DNA from: Nemertoderma westbladi
Taxonomy: Eukaryota; Xenacoelomorpha; Nemertodermatida; Nemertodermatidae
DNA length: 36,931 bases
Reading direction: 5' to 3'
Assembly (NCBI GenBank): GCA_032718475.1
Contig: JAUCBJ010001925.1
Location: 1-36,931, forward strand
The notes beneath the pieces were generated by a model. The model ran no database searches, was not told where the DNA came from, and saw nothing but the letters and a program-made list of their open reading frames with translations. The translations under genes and the position numbers were made by a program. Of the stretch, positions 1 to 9,897 are shown in pieces (within the stretch, counting starts at the first letter, position 1; each line of letters opens with the position of its first letter).

Positions 1-72
1 GGCAGAGTATTAGGAATGCAAAGTTCAGATCCTCGTGTCTCGGCTAAACCAAGCTCTGGGTAGACCTTGGAA
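1..72. other. Unassigned segment joined through an adapter
   Basis: This stretch lies beyond the adapter match. When read on the minus strand as a continuation of ITFG1 exon 3 it shows no convincing similarity to the protein's next section. It is probably a different genomic fragment, so the coordinate order across this point should not be trusted. Confidence 0.5.
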
Positions 73-98
73 AGTACTCTGCGTTGATACCACTGCTT
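73..98 (-). other. SMART-type amplification adapter embedded in the assembly
   Basis: On the minus strand this reads AAGCAGTGGTATCAACGCAG followed by AGTACT. That is, from memory, the full SMART/template-switch primer, also used as a PCR adapter in low-input gDNA libraries. The match is 26 bases with no mismatch and sits in the middle of a coding exon. A native origin is implausible. It marks a chimeric read or an untrimmed contig end. In adapter orientation the insert belonging to it is the left-hand segment (1-72), so the exon is fused to the adapter's outer end. Confidence 0.93.
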
Positions 99-276
99 CC
101 GAGACGGTGGCGCCCCCGGCGTCCACCGTGGCGTACCGGATGGTGGGGCCCGGTTGGTTGTCGCCGTCCACCGCCGCCCCGTCCGGGCAGGTGTACTCGC
201 ACAGACCCGAGAGGACCCACACCTTGAGGAAGTTGGTGTCGAAGTCGTTGGGGTTGCCCAGAGCGACCACGGTTAC
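99..276 (-). CDS. ITFG1: T-cell immunomodulatory protein, exon 3 (interrupted)
   Basis: Third visible exon of ITFG1, in phase 0. The acceptor reads TTACCACCAG at 277-286, and translation begins VTVVALGNPNDFDTNFLKVW. The run KVWVLSGLCEYTCPDG, then NQPGP and a YATVDAGG motif, matches the conserved segment just after the last FG-GAP repeat of animal ITFG1. In that family this part lies in the large extracellular region of a type I membrane protein. The exon is cut at base 99 by an adapter sequence. The C-terminal part with the transmembrane helix is not in this window. The apparent residues after the SE of VSE are adapter translation and should be ignored. Confidence 0.85.
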
Positions 277-419
277 CTGGTGGTAAATGAAATCAGTTTA
301 GCGGAACAGAATGACAACTTATATAAATAATATAAATAATTAATTCTTAAGAAATACAAAAACGTTTAAATGCGCAGTCTTGAACAAATTTGAAGCCAGC
401 CAGAGTCCCACAATGAAAG

Positions 420-640
420 ACAAAGGAAAAAAAGTACCGGTAATAGAAAATATAAAAAATAAAGAAAAAGGTAGAAAAAGGATTAAAATATGAAAAAAAG
501 GAAAAAAAAAGAGAAAAAAAGAGTTTAAAAAATAAAGAGAGAAAAAAAATAGTAAAATAAAGAGAGAAAAAAAATAGTAAAATAAAGAGAGAAAAAAGAG
601 TAAAATAAAGAAAAGTAAATTTGGAATATAAAAAATGAAT
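420..640. repeat. Purine-rich 25-bp tandem repeat in ITFG1 intron 2
   Basis: An A/G-only stretch containing about three units of AATAAAGAGAGAAAAAAAAT plus AGTAA (25 bp), centred on 530-610 and flanked by looser (GA)(A)n sequence. On the ITFG1 transcript (minus strand) it is a long pyrimidine tract. No coding potential. Confidence 0.8.
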
Positions 641-881
641 AAATTAAGTCACCAGAAATATCTGGTTTCAACTTTGAAAACAGAAGGGCGAAAGAACACT
701 TAAAGGATCAAAATTGGTAAATACATATACAGATATTATTTAATGAGATTCCAAGTCGACTTCCGGAAATCTCAAGTTCGCGACTTTTCCATATTTGAAT
801 AGTCGCAACTCGAGAACCGTTCGACAGTTTACGTAACTCTTGACTTCTCTGCAAAAATTATAAACAAACTTTAATACATTT

Positions 882-3523
882 GGGTCAGTCCATATCAAAA
901 CGACCAATGTTAAAAACCACTATGTCTTGGATCAGTCTAATTTTTGGAGAGATTGATGATGGGTTCATGATATGAAGAACAAAAAAAACATTTCTCAGAA
1001 ATATTGAGTAGAAGTCAAGATATGACTATTTGAAAAATTCAAGTTTTCGCATGACCGCACACATTCGCGACATTATTTTTTACGCCCTAATTTTAAAAAA
1101 TCCAATTCAAATTGCTCTGTATGGGGTGTAAATTTTGTTATGGGGGTAATTTTCTGTGCTGAATCCGAAAATGTCATCAAAAATTTGAATTTTTAATGTT
1201 TTCTTGTGATATATTTTAAATTTCATTTCGTCCGCGACTGAAAAATTAAGGGTTTTCAGGGACATAAAAACATGTGTGGCACTGTCACTTAGGTGATGAA
1301 ACTTTGTATGCTAAACCACAACACTATTGTATTCGATCTGTGGGTATTTGTGGGTCGATCTGTGGGTACAAAATCTATGGGTATTTGACAACTTCATTAT
1401 AATATTTGTGTTCAAATATTTGTCTAAAAAAGTAACCGGGCGGTCCAATTAGTCCAATTAAATCCCATAGTACTGGACCACGAGAATTGTATGGGAAACG
1501 CAAAGCAGCTGAGATTGATGATGCAGTTAGATCAAGTATCTTTGCAGTCTTCCTCTACGATGGAACCGGTTTCTGAAAATTGTTCAGATTGTAGTAGACT
1601 TGTAACAGGATTAAAAGTTCAAGTTTCACTAGCAAATACTACAAAGGAAAAAATTAAACTTCTTACACTTGCTCCACAGAGTTGGACAATACAGAAAGTG
1701 GTGTGTGAATTTCAAGTGACAAATTGGACTGCTAAGCAAGCTCGAAAATTACGCAATGAACACGGGTTGCTTCCAAATGTAGAAAAGAAACAAGGATCCA
1801 GAACAATTAGTCTAGACAAACAATCTCAGACTGCATAATCCTCTTAGACTTTGCTGAGAATTACAGTTTTGTTTGTCAAGATGCTGTTCAAGGGTATCCC
1901 CGGGACAACACACAGGCAACTGTTCATCCTTTTGTTGTTTACCTTAAAGATCCAAGTTCAACAAAATTGGTGTCCTACAGTTAATGTGTAATTAGTGATG
2001 AGAGAGATCATGGAGTAGGCACTGTACATACATACATTTCTAAGCACATTAATGCGCCATATAAAGAATCAGTTTCCCCAAATTCAAGGTACAGTTGATT
2101 ACTTTTCTGATGGTTCTTCGCAACAGTATAAGAATTGTAAAAACTTTACAAATCTTTGTATGCACCAAGTAGACTTTGCTGTAGAAGCTGAGAGGTATTT
2201 TTTTGCCACATCCCATGGGAAAAGTACTTGTGATGGCATAGGCTGATAGGAGGAACCAACAAAAGGTTGGTTGCCAGGGCTAGTTTGCAGGCAACAAGTG
2301 ATAGTCAGATATTAACTCCAGCAGATGTTTAAATGGTTAAACACAAATGTCAAAAAGGTCCACTACTTTTATATTTCTAAAGAAGTTGCACAACATACTT
2401 CTAAAATAACTTCCAAGACTTACTGATGCAGCAACAGTATCTGGCACACGGAGTCATCATAAATTTGTTCCTATTGCAGGATATTCGAATCATCTAAAAA
2501 TGTTTAGAATCTCTGCTGATTCTGACTTCACCATCGTGTCACCTGCATCATATTTGTCACCATTTTCAGCTGAGGTAGATATAGGAACAGGAAAGTGGGT
2601 TTCAGTAAAATATGATAAGGCCTGGTACTTAGGAATTGTAGAAGATCATTCTGACGAATATAATGATATATATGTCACATTCATGCACCAAGCACAACAA
2701 GCATCTAAACTAAACTGGAAATGGCCTGCACAGAAGGATGAGTGTTGGGTTCCAAAATATCATATAATAAAAGGTATTGATGCACCCCTACTAACTAGCA
2801 TTAGTGGTAGAATATACCAAATTCCAAGCTATGAAGTGGAATGTATTGAAAAAATGGCTTCTCTCAAAAATCGTATTTAAATGAGCTTAAATGGAAGCAA
2901 TATATCCAACTAGAGTACCTAATGGTCACATTAGGTCTGCCAGAATGTTAAAGAAGGCAAATCAACTGATAAATTCTTCTCGCGATCCTTCGCGATTACT
3001 CAAAAAACGGTATTTTTGATCTGTGATAGAATTTAAAGATGTCATATACCCAAGAATTTTAATGGTTAAATGAAATAACTATAATGTAGTAACGATACAC
3101 ACCAAGTTTCAGCTTTGTAGTAGCAGTGCCACATTGGTAGTTCTAGATCTTTCTTTGGCTATCGCGAAAGAAAAAAAATTGCTGATTACATCACTTTATC
3201 TTTCGAATTTTCCCTTTTTGTGGTCATTTTTGAGATCAGCACCACAAACATACCCCATAACCAATTTTTCATGCCTTTAGAGTTCCCTTATAGTCTATTG
3301 TGTACTAAGACTCCAAAAGTACCAATGCGATAGATGCCGCGAGCGCCCGAAAACTCTAAATTTCAAATACTGATATCTCAGCTTCTAATGAATATTTTTG
3401 ACTCATTTTACTTTTAAATTTCATTACATATGTTTATATTCATTATGTGACAAAATTTAGTCAAACTGGCCATGTTGGGTTTTTCAGTTTTACCATTTTG
3501 GTCGTTTTCATATGGACTGACCC
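882..3523 (+). mobile_element. DNA transposon with 26-bp inverted ends and ATTT target duplication
   Basis: The left end GGGTCAGTCCATATCAAAAC plus GACCAA (882-907) is mirrored by the right end at 3498-3523, with one mismatch in 26. Looser similarity continues inward. Direct ATTT repeats flank it at 878-881 and 3524-3527, consistent with a 4-bp target duplication. The element is about 2.64 kb and lies antisense inside ITFG1 intron 2. It carries a degraded coding region (1491-2880) flanked by about 600 bp of non-coding sequence on each side. The superfamily is not recognised: the ends are not CACTA, hAT or TTAA-type. The copy is dead, with frameshifts, stops and an internal deletion. Both ends and the TSD are seen directly; the mobility mechanism is inferred. 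Confidence 0.8.
1491..2880 (+). pseudogene. Degraded transposon protein, candidate DDD transposase
   Basis: Pieces in changing frames read as one protein. The first (1491-1835) has a helix-turn-helix-like stretch WTIQKVVCEFQVTNWTAKQA. The second (about 1841-2040) begins LLDFAENYSFVCQDAVQG and includes HPFVVYL and a single in-frame TAA at 1981. The third (about 2052-2246) has VDYFSDGSSQQYKN and FFATSHGKSTCDGIG. The fourth (about 2248-2420) includes RLVARASLQ and ILTPADV. The last (about 2430-2880) begins ATVSGTRSHHKFVPIAGYSN and ends at TAA 2878-2880. These motifs belong to a large protein family common in invertebrate genomes and usually annotated only as uncharacterised. Family members are longer, and the part between the HTH and the LLDFAEN block is deleted here. 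The D of LDFAEN, D of YFSDG and D of CDGIG could form an RNase H-like triad; this is inference. Confidence 0.7.
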
Positions 3524-3622
3524 ATTTATGTAAAATATGAATGGCAACAATTTGATTCTAAGTCTTTTGGGGGAATCAACATGTTATATGCGATACATTC
3601 TGCGAAAAAAGTAATAAACTAC

Positions 3623-4159
3623 CTCGCTGGATTTCTCGACCGACAAAACCACGTCGAGGATTCCGTTCCCATTGAGATCGAAGAACGAGGCGAGAATCGG
3701 AGTTCCATCCAACGCGGGTAGGGAACGAGGTCGGAACGTCCGCGTTCCTTCGCAGACCTCGACGGGACCGAGGCATTCAACGTTCTCCAACACAACGGCG
3801 GCCGTGGAGTCGCCGTCCTTCACGATGACGACGGCGTCGGGGAACCGATCGAAGTTGTAATCCGCGAAGTTGAGTTGCACGGGGTACCGCGGGGGTCGGG
3901 AGTGGAACTGTACGGAACGGCCGGACAGTTGGAGGTCGGACACCACGAGGTCCCACTGCTGCGACGCGAAGGAGTACGCGTAGACGCGGCTACTACCGGA
4001 GCCGCAGTCCGAGGCGACGCAGCCCGGTTGGACGATGTCGACACGGCCGTCCGCGTCGAGGTCCACGAACCCCGCCCGGCCGAGGTACTCCAACTCGGTC
4101 GGCGCGGTGACCGTGGTCTCCAGGTACAGACGGCCCGCCCCGCCGTCCATACGCCACAC
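3623..4159 (-). CDS. ITFG1: T-cell immunomodulatory protein, exon 2
   Basis: A 537-bp phase 0 exon (179 codons) from VWRMDGG to EKSSE. The acceptor is TTCCGTTTGCAG before GTG TGG, and the donor is GAG followed by GTAGTT. Three FG-GAP/VCBS-type calcium-loop repeats are visible: VDLDADGRVDIVQPGC, ADYNFDRFPDAVVI and FFDLNGNGILDVV. In ITFG1 these form the blades of an extracellular beta-propeller related to integrin alpha. The join to exon 1 gives RRQFE-VWRMD, matching the family pattern QFEIW. The exon is GC-rich while both introns are AT-rich. No frame disruption is seen. Confidence 0.9.
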
Positions 4160-4251
4160 CTGCAAACGGAATCGAGAGGTTTGGGTGTCATGATTCAGTA
4201 AAAGTTGCCCAAAAATATCATCAAAAAAAATACAAGATATATAAATATCAG

Positions 4252-4717
4252 TAGTGATGTTGCGAATGTCACATTTTTAACATCCGCACGGATGCGGGCG
4301 GATGTCTATTAAAACATATATATTTTTGCCTGGCCTCCCTTTTACATCAAGGTTATACCAGCATTTTAATATTATATTCTAATCTTATATTAATAAACTA
4401 ACAAGAGTCTAAGGTTATAGAACAGAATGGGATATAATATAACAAAACAATAAAACAACAAACATTTTTTATATTGTTCCCGTCGAGTGTTAGTGTATTT
4501 TTAGTATTAGTATAATATTAAGATAAAATAAAAAAAAATTCATAAGGGAAAAAGTAATTATTATTAAAAATTTAATTGAGTGGTTGCTGGGCCTTCAGAC
4601 AGGATGCTTGAATAGTGCATGTAACATCCGCATGTCACATCCGCATGACGTGGGTGCGGATGCGGATGCGAAAAATCATGCGGATATCCGCGGATGCGGA
4701 CATTCGCCACATCCCTA
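4252..4717. mobile_element. hAT-type MITE in ITFG1 intron 1
   Basis: A 466-bp non-coding element flanked by perfect 8-bp direct repeats AATATCAG (4244-4251 and 4718-4725). The ends are inverted: TAGTGATGTTGCGAATGTC on the left, and TAGGGATGTGGCGAATGTC when the right end is reverse-complemented (2 mismatches in 19). Just inside both ends are GC-rich ATCCGC / GCGGAT subrepeats that can fold on themselves. The 8-bp duplication and T(A/G)G-type ends fit a non-autonomous hAT element. There is no ORF. Confidence 0.88.
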
Positions 4718-5339
4718 AATATCAGTATATTCAATATCCTACCGATAAACCGACCGATCTGGATAATATCCAGTAACAGCTGACCAATAATTAATGGAAC
4801 ATTGAATTCCCACTATGGAATACAGATTGTCTGATTATGCCATTTAAAACAAATGTCTCACAATATTTCATAAAATAGCCACAAAAAATAGAAGTAAAAT
4901 CTAATTCAGTACGGTACGAGCACAGTTAGTCCACATAATCGGCTAGGCAGGTAGGCCTATTCAATTTCGCTTAAACCAACAAAAAGGTGCTGGGATAGTG
5001 TACAGGAGGTTGATGCACCAGAGTAGTGTAGTGTATAATACTATATAATATCCATTAATCAATTGTTTCTAAAACTATATAAAACACAGTATATAACGGT
5101 ATAACATAAAAAAAACAATGTGCACTGCATGGTGGATGGGATCTCACTTGTAATTAAAACAATTTCAATAATTGGACCATGTGTAAAAAGATTACAAAAT
5201 CACCATATACCTTCAACTGTGTGTGATGTATTATAATCCTTACATTCCTTTGTATTTTATTCTCCAATTGTTTAATTGTTTTGGAAATCGAGCACTAATA
5301 AGGAACAAAATGGTTCTGTGGGGCTTACATAAACATTAT

Positions 5340-5590
5340 CAGAGTGACACATCTTATTCAAGATACAAAGCAGCTATATAAACGAGTGTACAACTCGAAT
5401 CAGGGAAACACAACACAATCATGAAAAGGAGATTGCTAGGAAAGCCTCAACTAACTCTAAAGAATTCTGGAAATTCATACAAACTAAACGCAAAACAAAG
5501 GCTGGTGGTCTCCGATCTTAAGGACACTAATGGGAAACTGGTGACCTCTAGTACAGATAAAGCTACAGTTATCATCAAACATTACAACTC
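5340..5590 (+). pseudogene. LINE fragment, linker between endonuclease and RT
   Basis: Translating around frame breaks gives TKQLYKRVYNS, then EIARKASTNSKEFWKFIQTK, then SDLKDTNGKLVTSSTDKATV. The sequence of conserved positions (KEFWKFI, DxNGKLVT, DKA) is typical of the segment between the APE endonuclease and the reverse transcriptase in CR1/Jockey-like LINEs. It is a short, dead fragment in ITFG1 intron 1, antisense to the gene. The following 450 bp up to exon 1 is AT-rich with no recognisable content. Confidence 0.6.
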
Positions 5591-6148
5591 GTTCCATTCC
5601 TGGAATTACTTTATATTTGGCCTGAATAATTCGTTATATCCAGCAATAAACAATTATATCAACTTATGGATGTCCTATTTCCGGGTAATTTGTATTTTTT
5701 TAAATCTATTCCAGCCCAACATTTTAATATTTGTATTGTATTATATTTCATGTCCGCGATCGCCTAAGTACCTTTTTACTTGTAACTTTATGGTGCTTTT
5801 AGCTTTTAATTTAGTTTTTATCTACCGTATAATGTGTAGGCCTACACTACAATGTTATTTAATAGTGTGTACAGCTAGCTGTACAGTATGACTTCGTTCA
5901 TTGAGTTTACCAATGTTTCTGTTCATTTTATTTATGTATAGTGTGTACTGTAAAGGCTTTATAAGCAATAGCTTCCGTTATCATTGAATCATTACATGTC
6001 TCATGAACATATGAATAATAATCGGAAAATCACCCCGTTCTTTCCTGACTAAAATAAAAATCTATCTAAATTCTGAAATTTCAGAATTATAAAAATATAA
6101 TTTAAGATCTACCAGTCTGCCAGTATACCGGTACCAAACCAAACCCAC

Positions 6149-6880
6149 CTCGAATTGCCTCCGATTGCCTTCCCCTACTGTTGCTATGACAACATCGGCC
6201 TCGAGATCTTCACCAACGACATCGACGAAGGCGTTGGTATTGGGAACGACAACATCCGCGGCGTCCTCAAGCCTCTCGAACAAATCATCGGTCTGCACCA
6301 CGGTTCGATTGGTGCCGACGGACCAGACGGCGCGCCGTCCGCTCGCCGAATCGACGCCCAGGATGTCAGGAATCATATCCCCGTTGGCGTCGAGAACCAA
6401 CGGCTGATCGGCCAGGCCGTCGGCCGCTACGTCGAGTCCGTCAACCAAGGTGGCCGGCACGCCGCCGCCCCAGTAGATGGTAAGATGCGCCAGTGAAGAG
6501 TCGCTCTTCTGCGCGACCACTAGGACGTCCATGAAACCGTCTCCGTCGAAGTCCCCCGGTGCGACGGACGTGATCTCGCCGACTCCGTCGTACTCGATAT
6601 TTACTTCCGCCTCGGTCGAACCGAAATGCGGCTCGGCGTCCTTCCAGAAATGGATCAACACGGTTCGCTCCCCTACGACTACGAATATATCGACCTTTTT
6701 GTCGCCGTTGTAATTCCCGTAAGCGGCGATTCGGCCCGGCATCTTCAGACCAAATTGGAAGCGAGAAATGTCAGTGAAAATTACGTCCGTGGTGTCGGAA
6801 TTGACAAAGTTTGCGAAAACGAACAGACAGTAGATAAATCCACAATACGGAAACACCGAGTTAGTTTTAGACATTGCCAT
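6149..6880 (-). CDS. ITFG1: T-cell immunomodulatory protein, exon 1 with start and signal peptide
   Basis: First coding exon (732 bp, 244 codons). The ATG at 6880-6878 has G at -3 and G at +4. Residues 1-28 form a signal peptide with a hydrophobic core (FPYCGFIYCLFVFANF). FG-GAP loops follow at about residues 55-68 (GNYNGDKKVDIFVV), 108-123 (PGDFDGDGFMDVLVV) and 163-176 (LDANGDMIPDILGV). An N-glycosylation sequon NRT is at 191-193. The exon ends RRQFE with donor GAG followed by GTGGGT. The family is a type I membrane glycoprotein linked to cell adhesion (LINKIN in C. elegans). As I recall, vertebrate ITFG1 has many small exons, so a single exon of this length is notable. Confidence 0.9.
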
Positions 6881-7360
6881 GTCTTTTCAGCTTTTAGGCT
6901 GCACGGAACGGACTGCAGGACTGGCTATCCAATTCAGCAATTGGAAACTGACTGGACTGCTGGAAGAAATGAAGATTACATCTCAAAGTCAACATGCAAC
7001 AATTACAAATTAGGCCTACAGAATTACTGAACTAGGATACTGCAGTACTGCTGTACTCTGGTACTGCAGTACTGAATTTACGACTGAAGGTCTACAGAAG
7101 AACCTGAAATTGAAATTGAATTTAATGACATGACATTATAGATAAACAAATAATAAACGGTTAACACGGATTAAACAAACGTGACATCGTCACTAAAAGT
7201 AAAATAAGCACCCAGCCATTTAACACCACTGGGGCTGCACACAGTGAACTGTACATTATATGTGCAATATGCAATGCACAAAAAAGTGTTTAAAATTTAA
7301 TTTAAAATAATTACGTACATAGTCATTATGGGTATATAATTAAAACCAAAAGTAAAATAT
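6881..7360. other. Region upstream of ITFG1
   Basis: AT-rich DNA that should contain the ITFG1 5' UTR and promoter. No clear TATA or CpG-rich block is seen. At 7030-7075 there is a cluster of palindromic GTACTGCAGTACTG-like words, a motif type that recurs near 11200-11280 and 22410-22710. Confidence 0.4.
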
Positions 7361-7369
7361 TAAGTTAAT

Positions 7370-8300
7370 GCTAGTTATTGCTAGGTATCTATGGAGTATT
7401 ATGAGTTCCATAGTGTATCAGATCAGCCTGGGACTAGGGAGAACCGGAGCAGTTGTGATTGGTGCAGGGGGAGGGCGGATTGTCTCCATTGTGGTCTTCC
7501 AGGATCCCTTGCACGTATGGAGCAGATCAGTCTCATCTAGGTTCTTTTTAAATACTTTGAGTGATGGTGACATTACAACTACATTGGGAAGAGAGTTCCA
7601 GGTGGGGATATGACGCACAGTGAAATGATGCTGGTGAATAGCTACATTTGAATGGGGGCGTTCTAATTTCCATGGGTGTCCTCTAGTTCTTGAATTAGAA
7701 GCAATGTGAAAGTAAACTCGATCTGATTGCCCACTTCGAATTATTTTATACATTTCAGTGATATCGATTTTGATCCGGCGTTCTTCTAGAGATTTGCATT
7801 TCAATTTAGTTAGTCTGCTGGATTAGCTTAAACCAGATAGACCGGGTAACCACCGCGTAAACTCTCTTTGAACCTGTTCTAACCTGTTTATATCTTTGTC
7901 GAGCATTGGAGACCAAATGGGGCTATTATATTCGAGAATTGGTCGAACAAAAGTGCAAAATAGATAGAATTGAAACTGGCTATTACGGTGGCCGAATGAA
8001 CGTCTAATTTGAGAGCTCGATTTTCTTGCCTTGGCACAGATGAATTCGACATGTTCACTAAAGAGTAAATCATTTGAAATGATAATTCCAAGGTCTTTGT
8101 TGCATTCATTAGTGTTCAAGAGAGTTCCATTCATATTATAAGTATGAGTAACTGAGGTAGAAGAATTTGGGGCCTTAAGTGAGACTAGACAGCACTTTTT
8201 AACATTAAACTCCATATTCCAATCAGAAGCCCAACTAAGGAGAGAATCGATGTCTGGATCGAATCGTGTCTGAATCATGTCTGAATCGAACCTGGAACCA
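7370..8300 (-). mobile_element. LINE 3' fragment (CR1/Jockey-like), one in-frame stop
   Basis: Minus-strand C-terminal part of a LINE ORF2. It starts just after the RT active site with LLSWASDWNMEFNVKKC, continues through DLGIIISNDLLFSEHVE and FVRPILEYNSPIWSP, then SLEERRIKIDITEMYKII, and ends with WNSLPNVVVMSPSLKVFKKN and a stop at 7418. A single TAA at 7825-7823 interrupts an otherwise continuous frame. The 5' end is truncated near 8300. The motif order is that of the thumb/connection and conserved C-terminal region of CR1/Jockey-group elements. Confidence 0.8.
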
Positions 8301-8388
8301 GTTGTCAGGTTATGCTACAGTGCAGCAGTGCTATGAGACAACAGGACAGATCGAATGGTTGCTGACTCAACCAAATCGAAGAATCGTA

Positions 8389-9165
8389 ATATAATAATAA
8401 TAATAATAATAATAATGCACTCTTTTATTAATCATTAACATATAACAATTAATTAAAAGGGAGAACATCACCCAGGTTACAAGGACACTTACGGGCAACA
8501 ATTGCACTTAAAAATATCGTTAAATTAAAATACTAAAATACATGTTTCTTATATATTGTAAAAATTACAAATCCAAAAATCTATCAAAACTACAATAAGG
8601 TAAAAGATCTACTTTTTTTAACAAGTTCTTAAAAACATTAATATTAACTGCCATAACTACGTCTGACGGTAAATCGTTCCATACACTTACTACACGGTTT
8701 GAATAGGAATACTTAGTTATCTCTAATCTAGTAAAACGTTTATAAGAATGTCCTCGATTGCACCGCACCGTATTTGCAAAAGTAAAAAAAATTTCTTGCG
8801 GTAGATCAACAAGTTGATGTAGAATGTTGTAAGTCATTGTAAGATCAAAAATATGTCGTCGTACTTCTAAAGGCTGTAGTTCTAAGATTCTCAGCCTGTT
8901 TAGATAACTTGTACGGCCTAAGTTACAACGGGCAAAAAGTCTACGAGTAAAGTACCGTTGGAGACGCTCAATTAAATCAATTGTACCAAAGTCAAAGGCG
9001 GTGAGCTAACCGGAGTACAGTATTCTAGAATAGGTCGCACGTAGGACTTATAGGCAGTAATAATTGCGTTTAAATTACCAGTATGAAAACATCTGAAGAT
9101 CATATTAACTATTTTATACGCCTTCTTCACCTGCTCCCTTAAGTTATTTCATATGTATTTCATAT
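8389..9165 (-). mobile_element. LINE 3' fragment with (TAA)n/(TTA)n tail
   Basis: A second 5'-truncated LINE on the minus strand. Translation runs LREQVKKAYKIVNMIFRCFH, YVRPILEYCTP, then after a frameshift near 9005 RLQRYFTRRLFARCNLG, and ends VVSVWNDLPSDVVMAVNINV at a stop near 8565. On that strand the 3' end falls in a microsatellite of ATT units (8389-8417), typical of LINE families with simple-repeat tails. Its C-terminal motif resembles, but is not identical to, the neighbouring fragment, so this is a different family. Confidence 0.75.
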
Positions 9166-9294
9166 GGACATAACTGAAAAATTGAAAAATCCGGCAGCAG
9201 TAAGAAAATGTGTCGATCTACCATCATACCAAATTTCATAGCATCTTATTTAAATTTTAAATAAATTAGGGGGGGGGCTCCGACCGCATTAGGT

Positions 9295-9897
9295 CAATTG
9301 ATACAACGAGTCAAAGGGAACAAAACGAGTCAAAGAGTACAATAGCAAAGGGTACAACGAGACAAAGGGTACAAACACGGCGGTCAAAGGGTACAAAACA
9401 TAGGACGTCAAAGGGTACAAACAAAACGAGTCAAAGTGTACAACACATCAAAGGGTACAACGAGACAAATGGTACAAACCAGGCGATCAAAAGGTACAAA
9501 ACATGACGTCAAAGGGTACAAACAAAGCGGTCAAAGGGTACAAAACATAGGTCGTCAAAGGGTACAAACAAAACGAGTCAAAGTGTACAACACATCAAAG
9601 GGTACAACGAGACAAATGGTACAAACCAGGCGATCAAAAGGTACAAAACAGGACGTCAAAGGGTACAAACAAAACGAGACAAAGTGTACAACATCAAAGG
9701 GAAAAAAACGAGTCAAAGGGTACAACATGAAAGGGTACAACGAGACAAAGGGTACAAACCAGGCGGTCAAAGGGTACAAAACATAGGACGTCAAAGGGTA
9801 CAAACAAAACGAGTCAAAGTGTACAACATCAAAGGGTATAACGAGACATAGGGTACAAACCAGGCGGTCAAAGGGTACAAAACAGAACGTCAAAGTC
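9295..9897. repeat. Minisatellite of TCAAAGGGTACAA units with higher-order structure
   Basis: About 600 bp built from short units that share (A/G)TCAAAGGGTACAA(A)CA with spacers such as AACGAG, CCAGGCG and CATAGGACG. Units are about 20-25 bp. A longer block of five to six units recurs with offsets of 147, 101 and 135 bp (CAAAACGAG at 9422, 9569, 9670, 9805). Long open frames on both strands are a by-product of the repeat and are not genes. Confidence 0.9.

Noticed and set aside
25-98. Continuation of ITFG1 exon 3 into bases 25-98
   Set aside because: The codons after 99 translate the adapter and the unrelated segment beyond it; no similarity to the ITFG1 family.
9436-9893. Open reading frames on both strands over the minisatellite
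   Set aside because: They arise from the repeat unit lacking stops; products are simple KGTxQ-like or FVPFD-like repeats.
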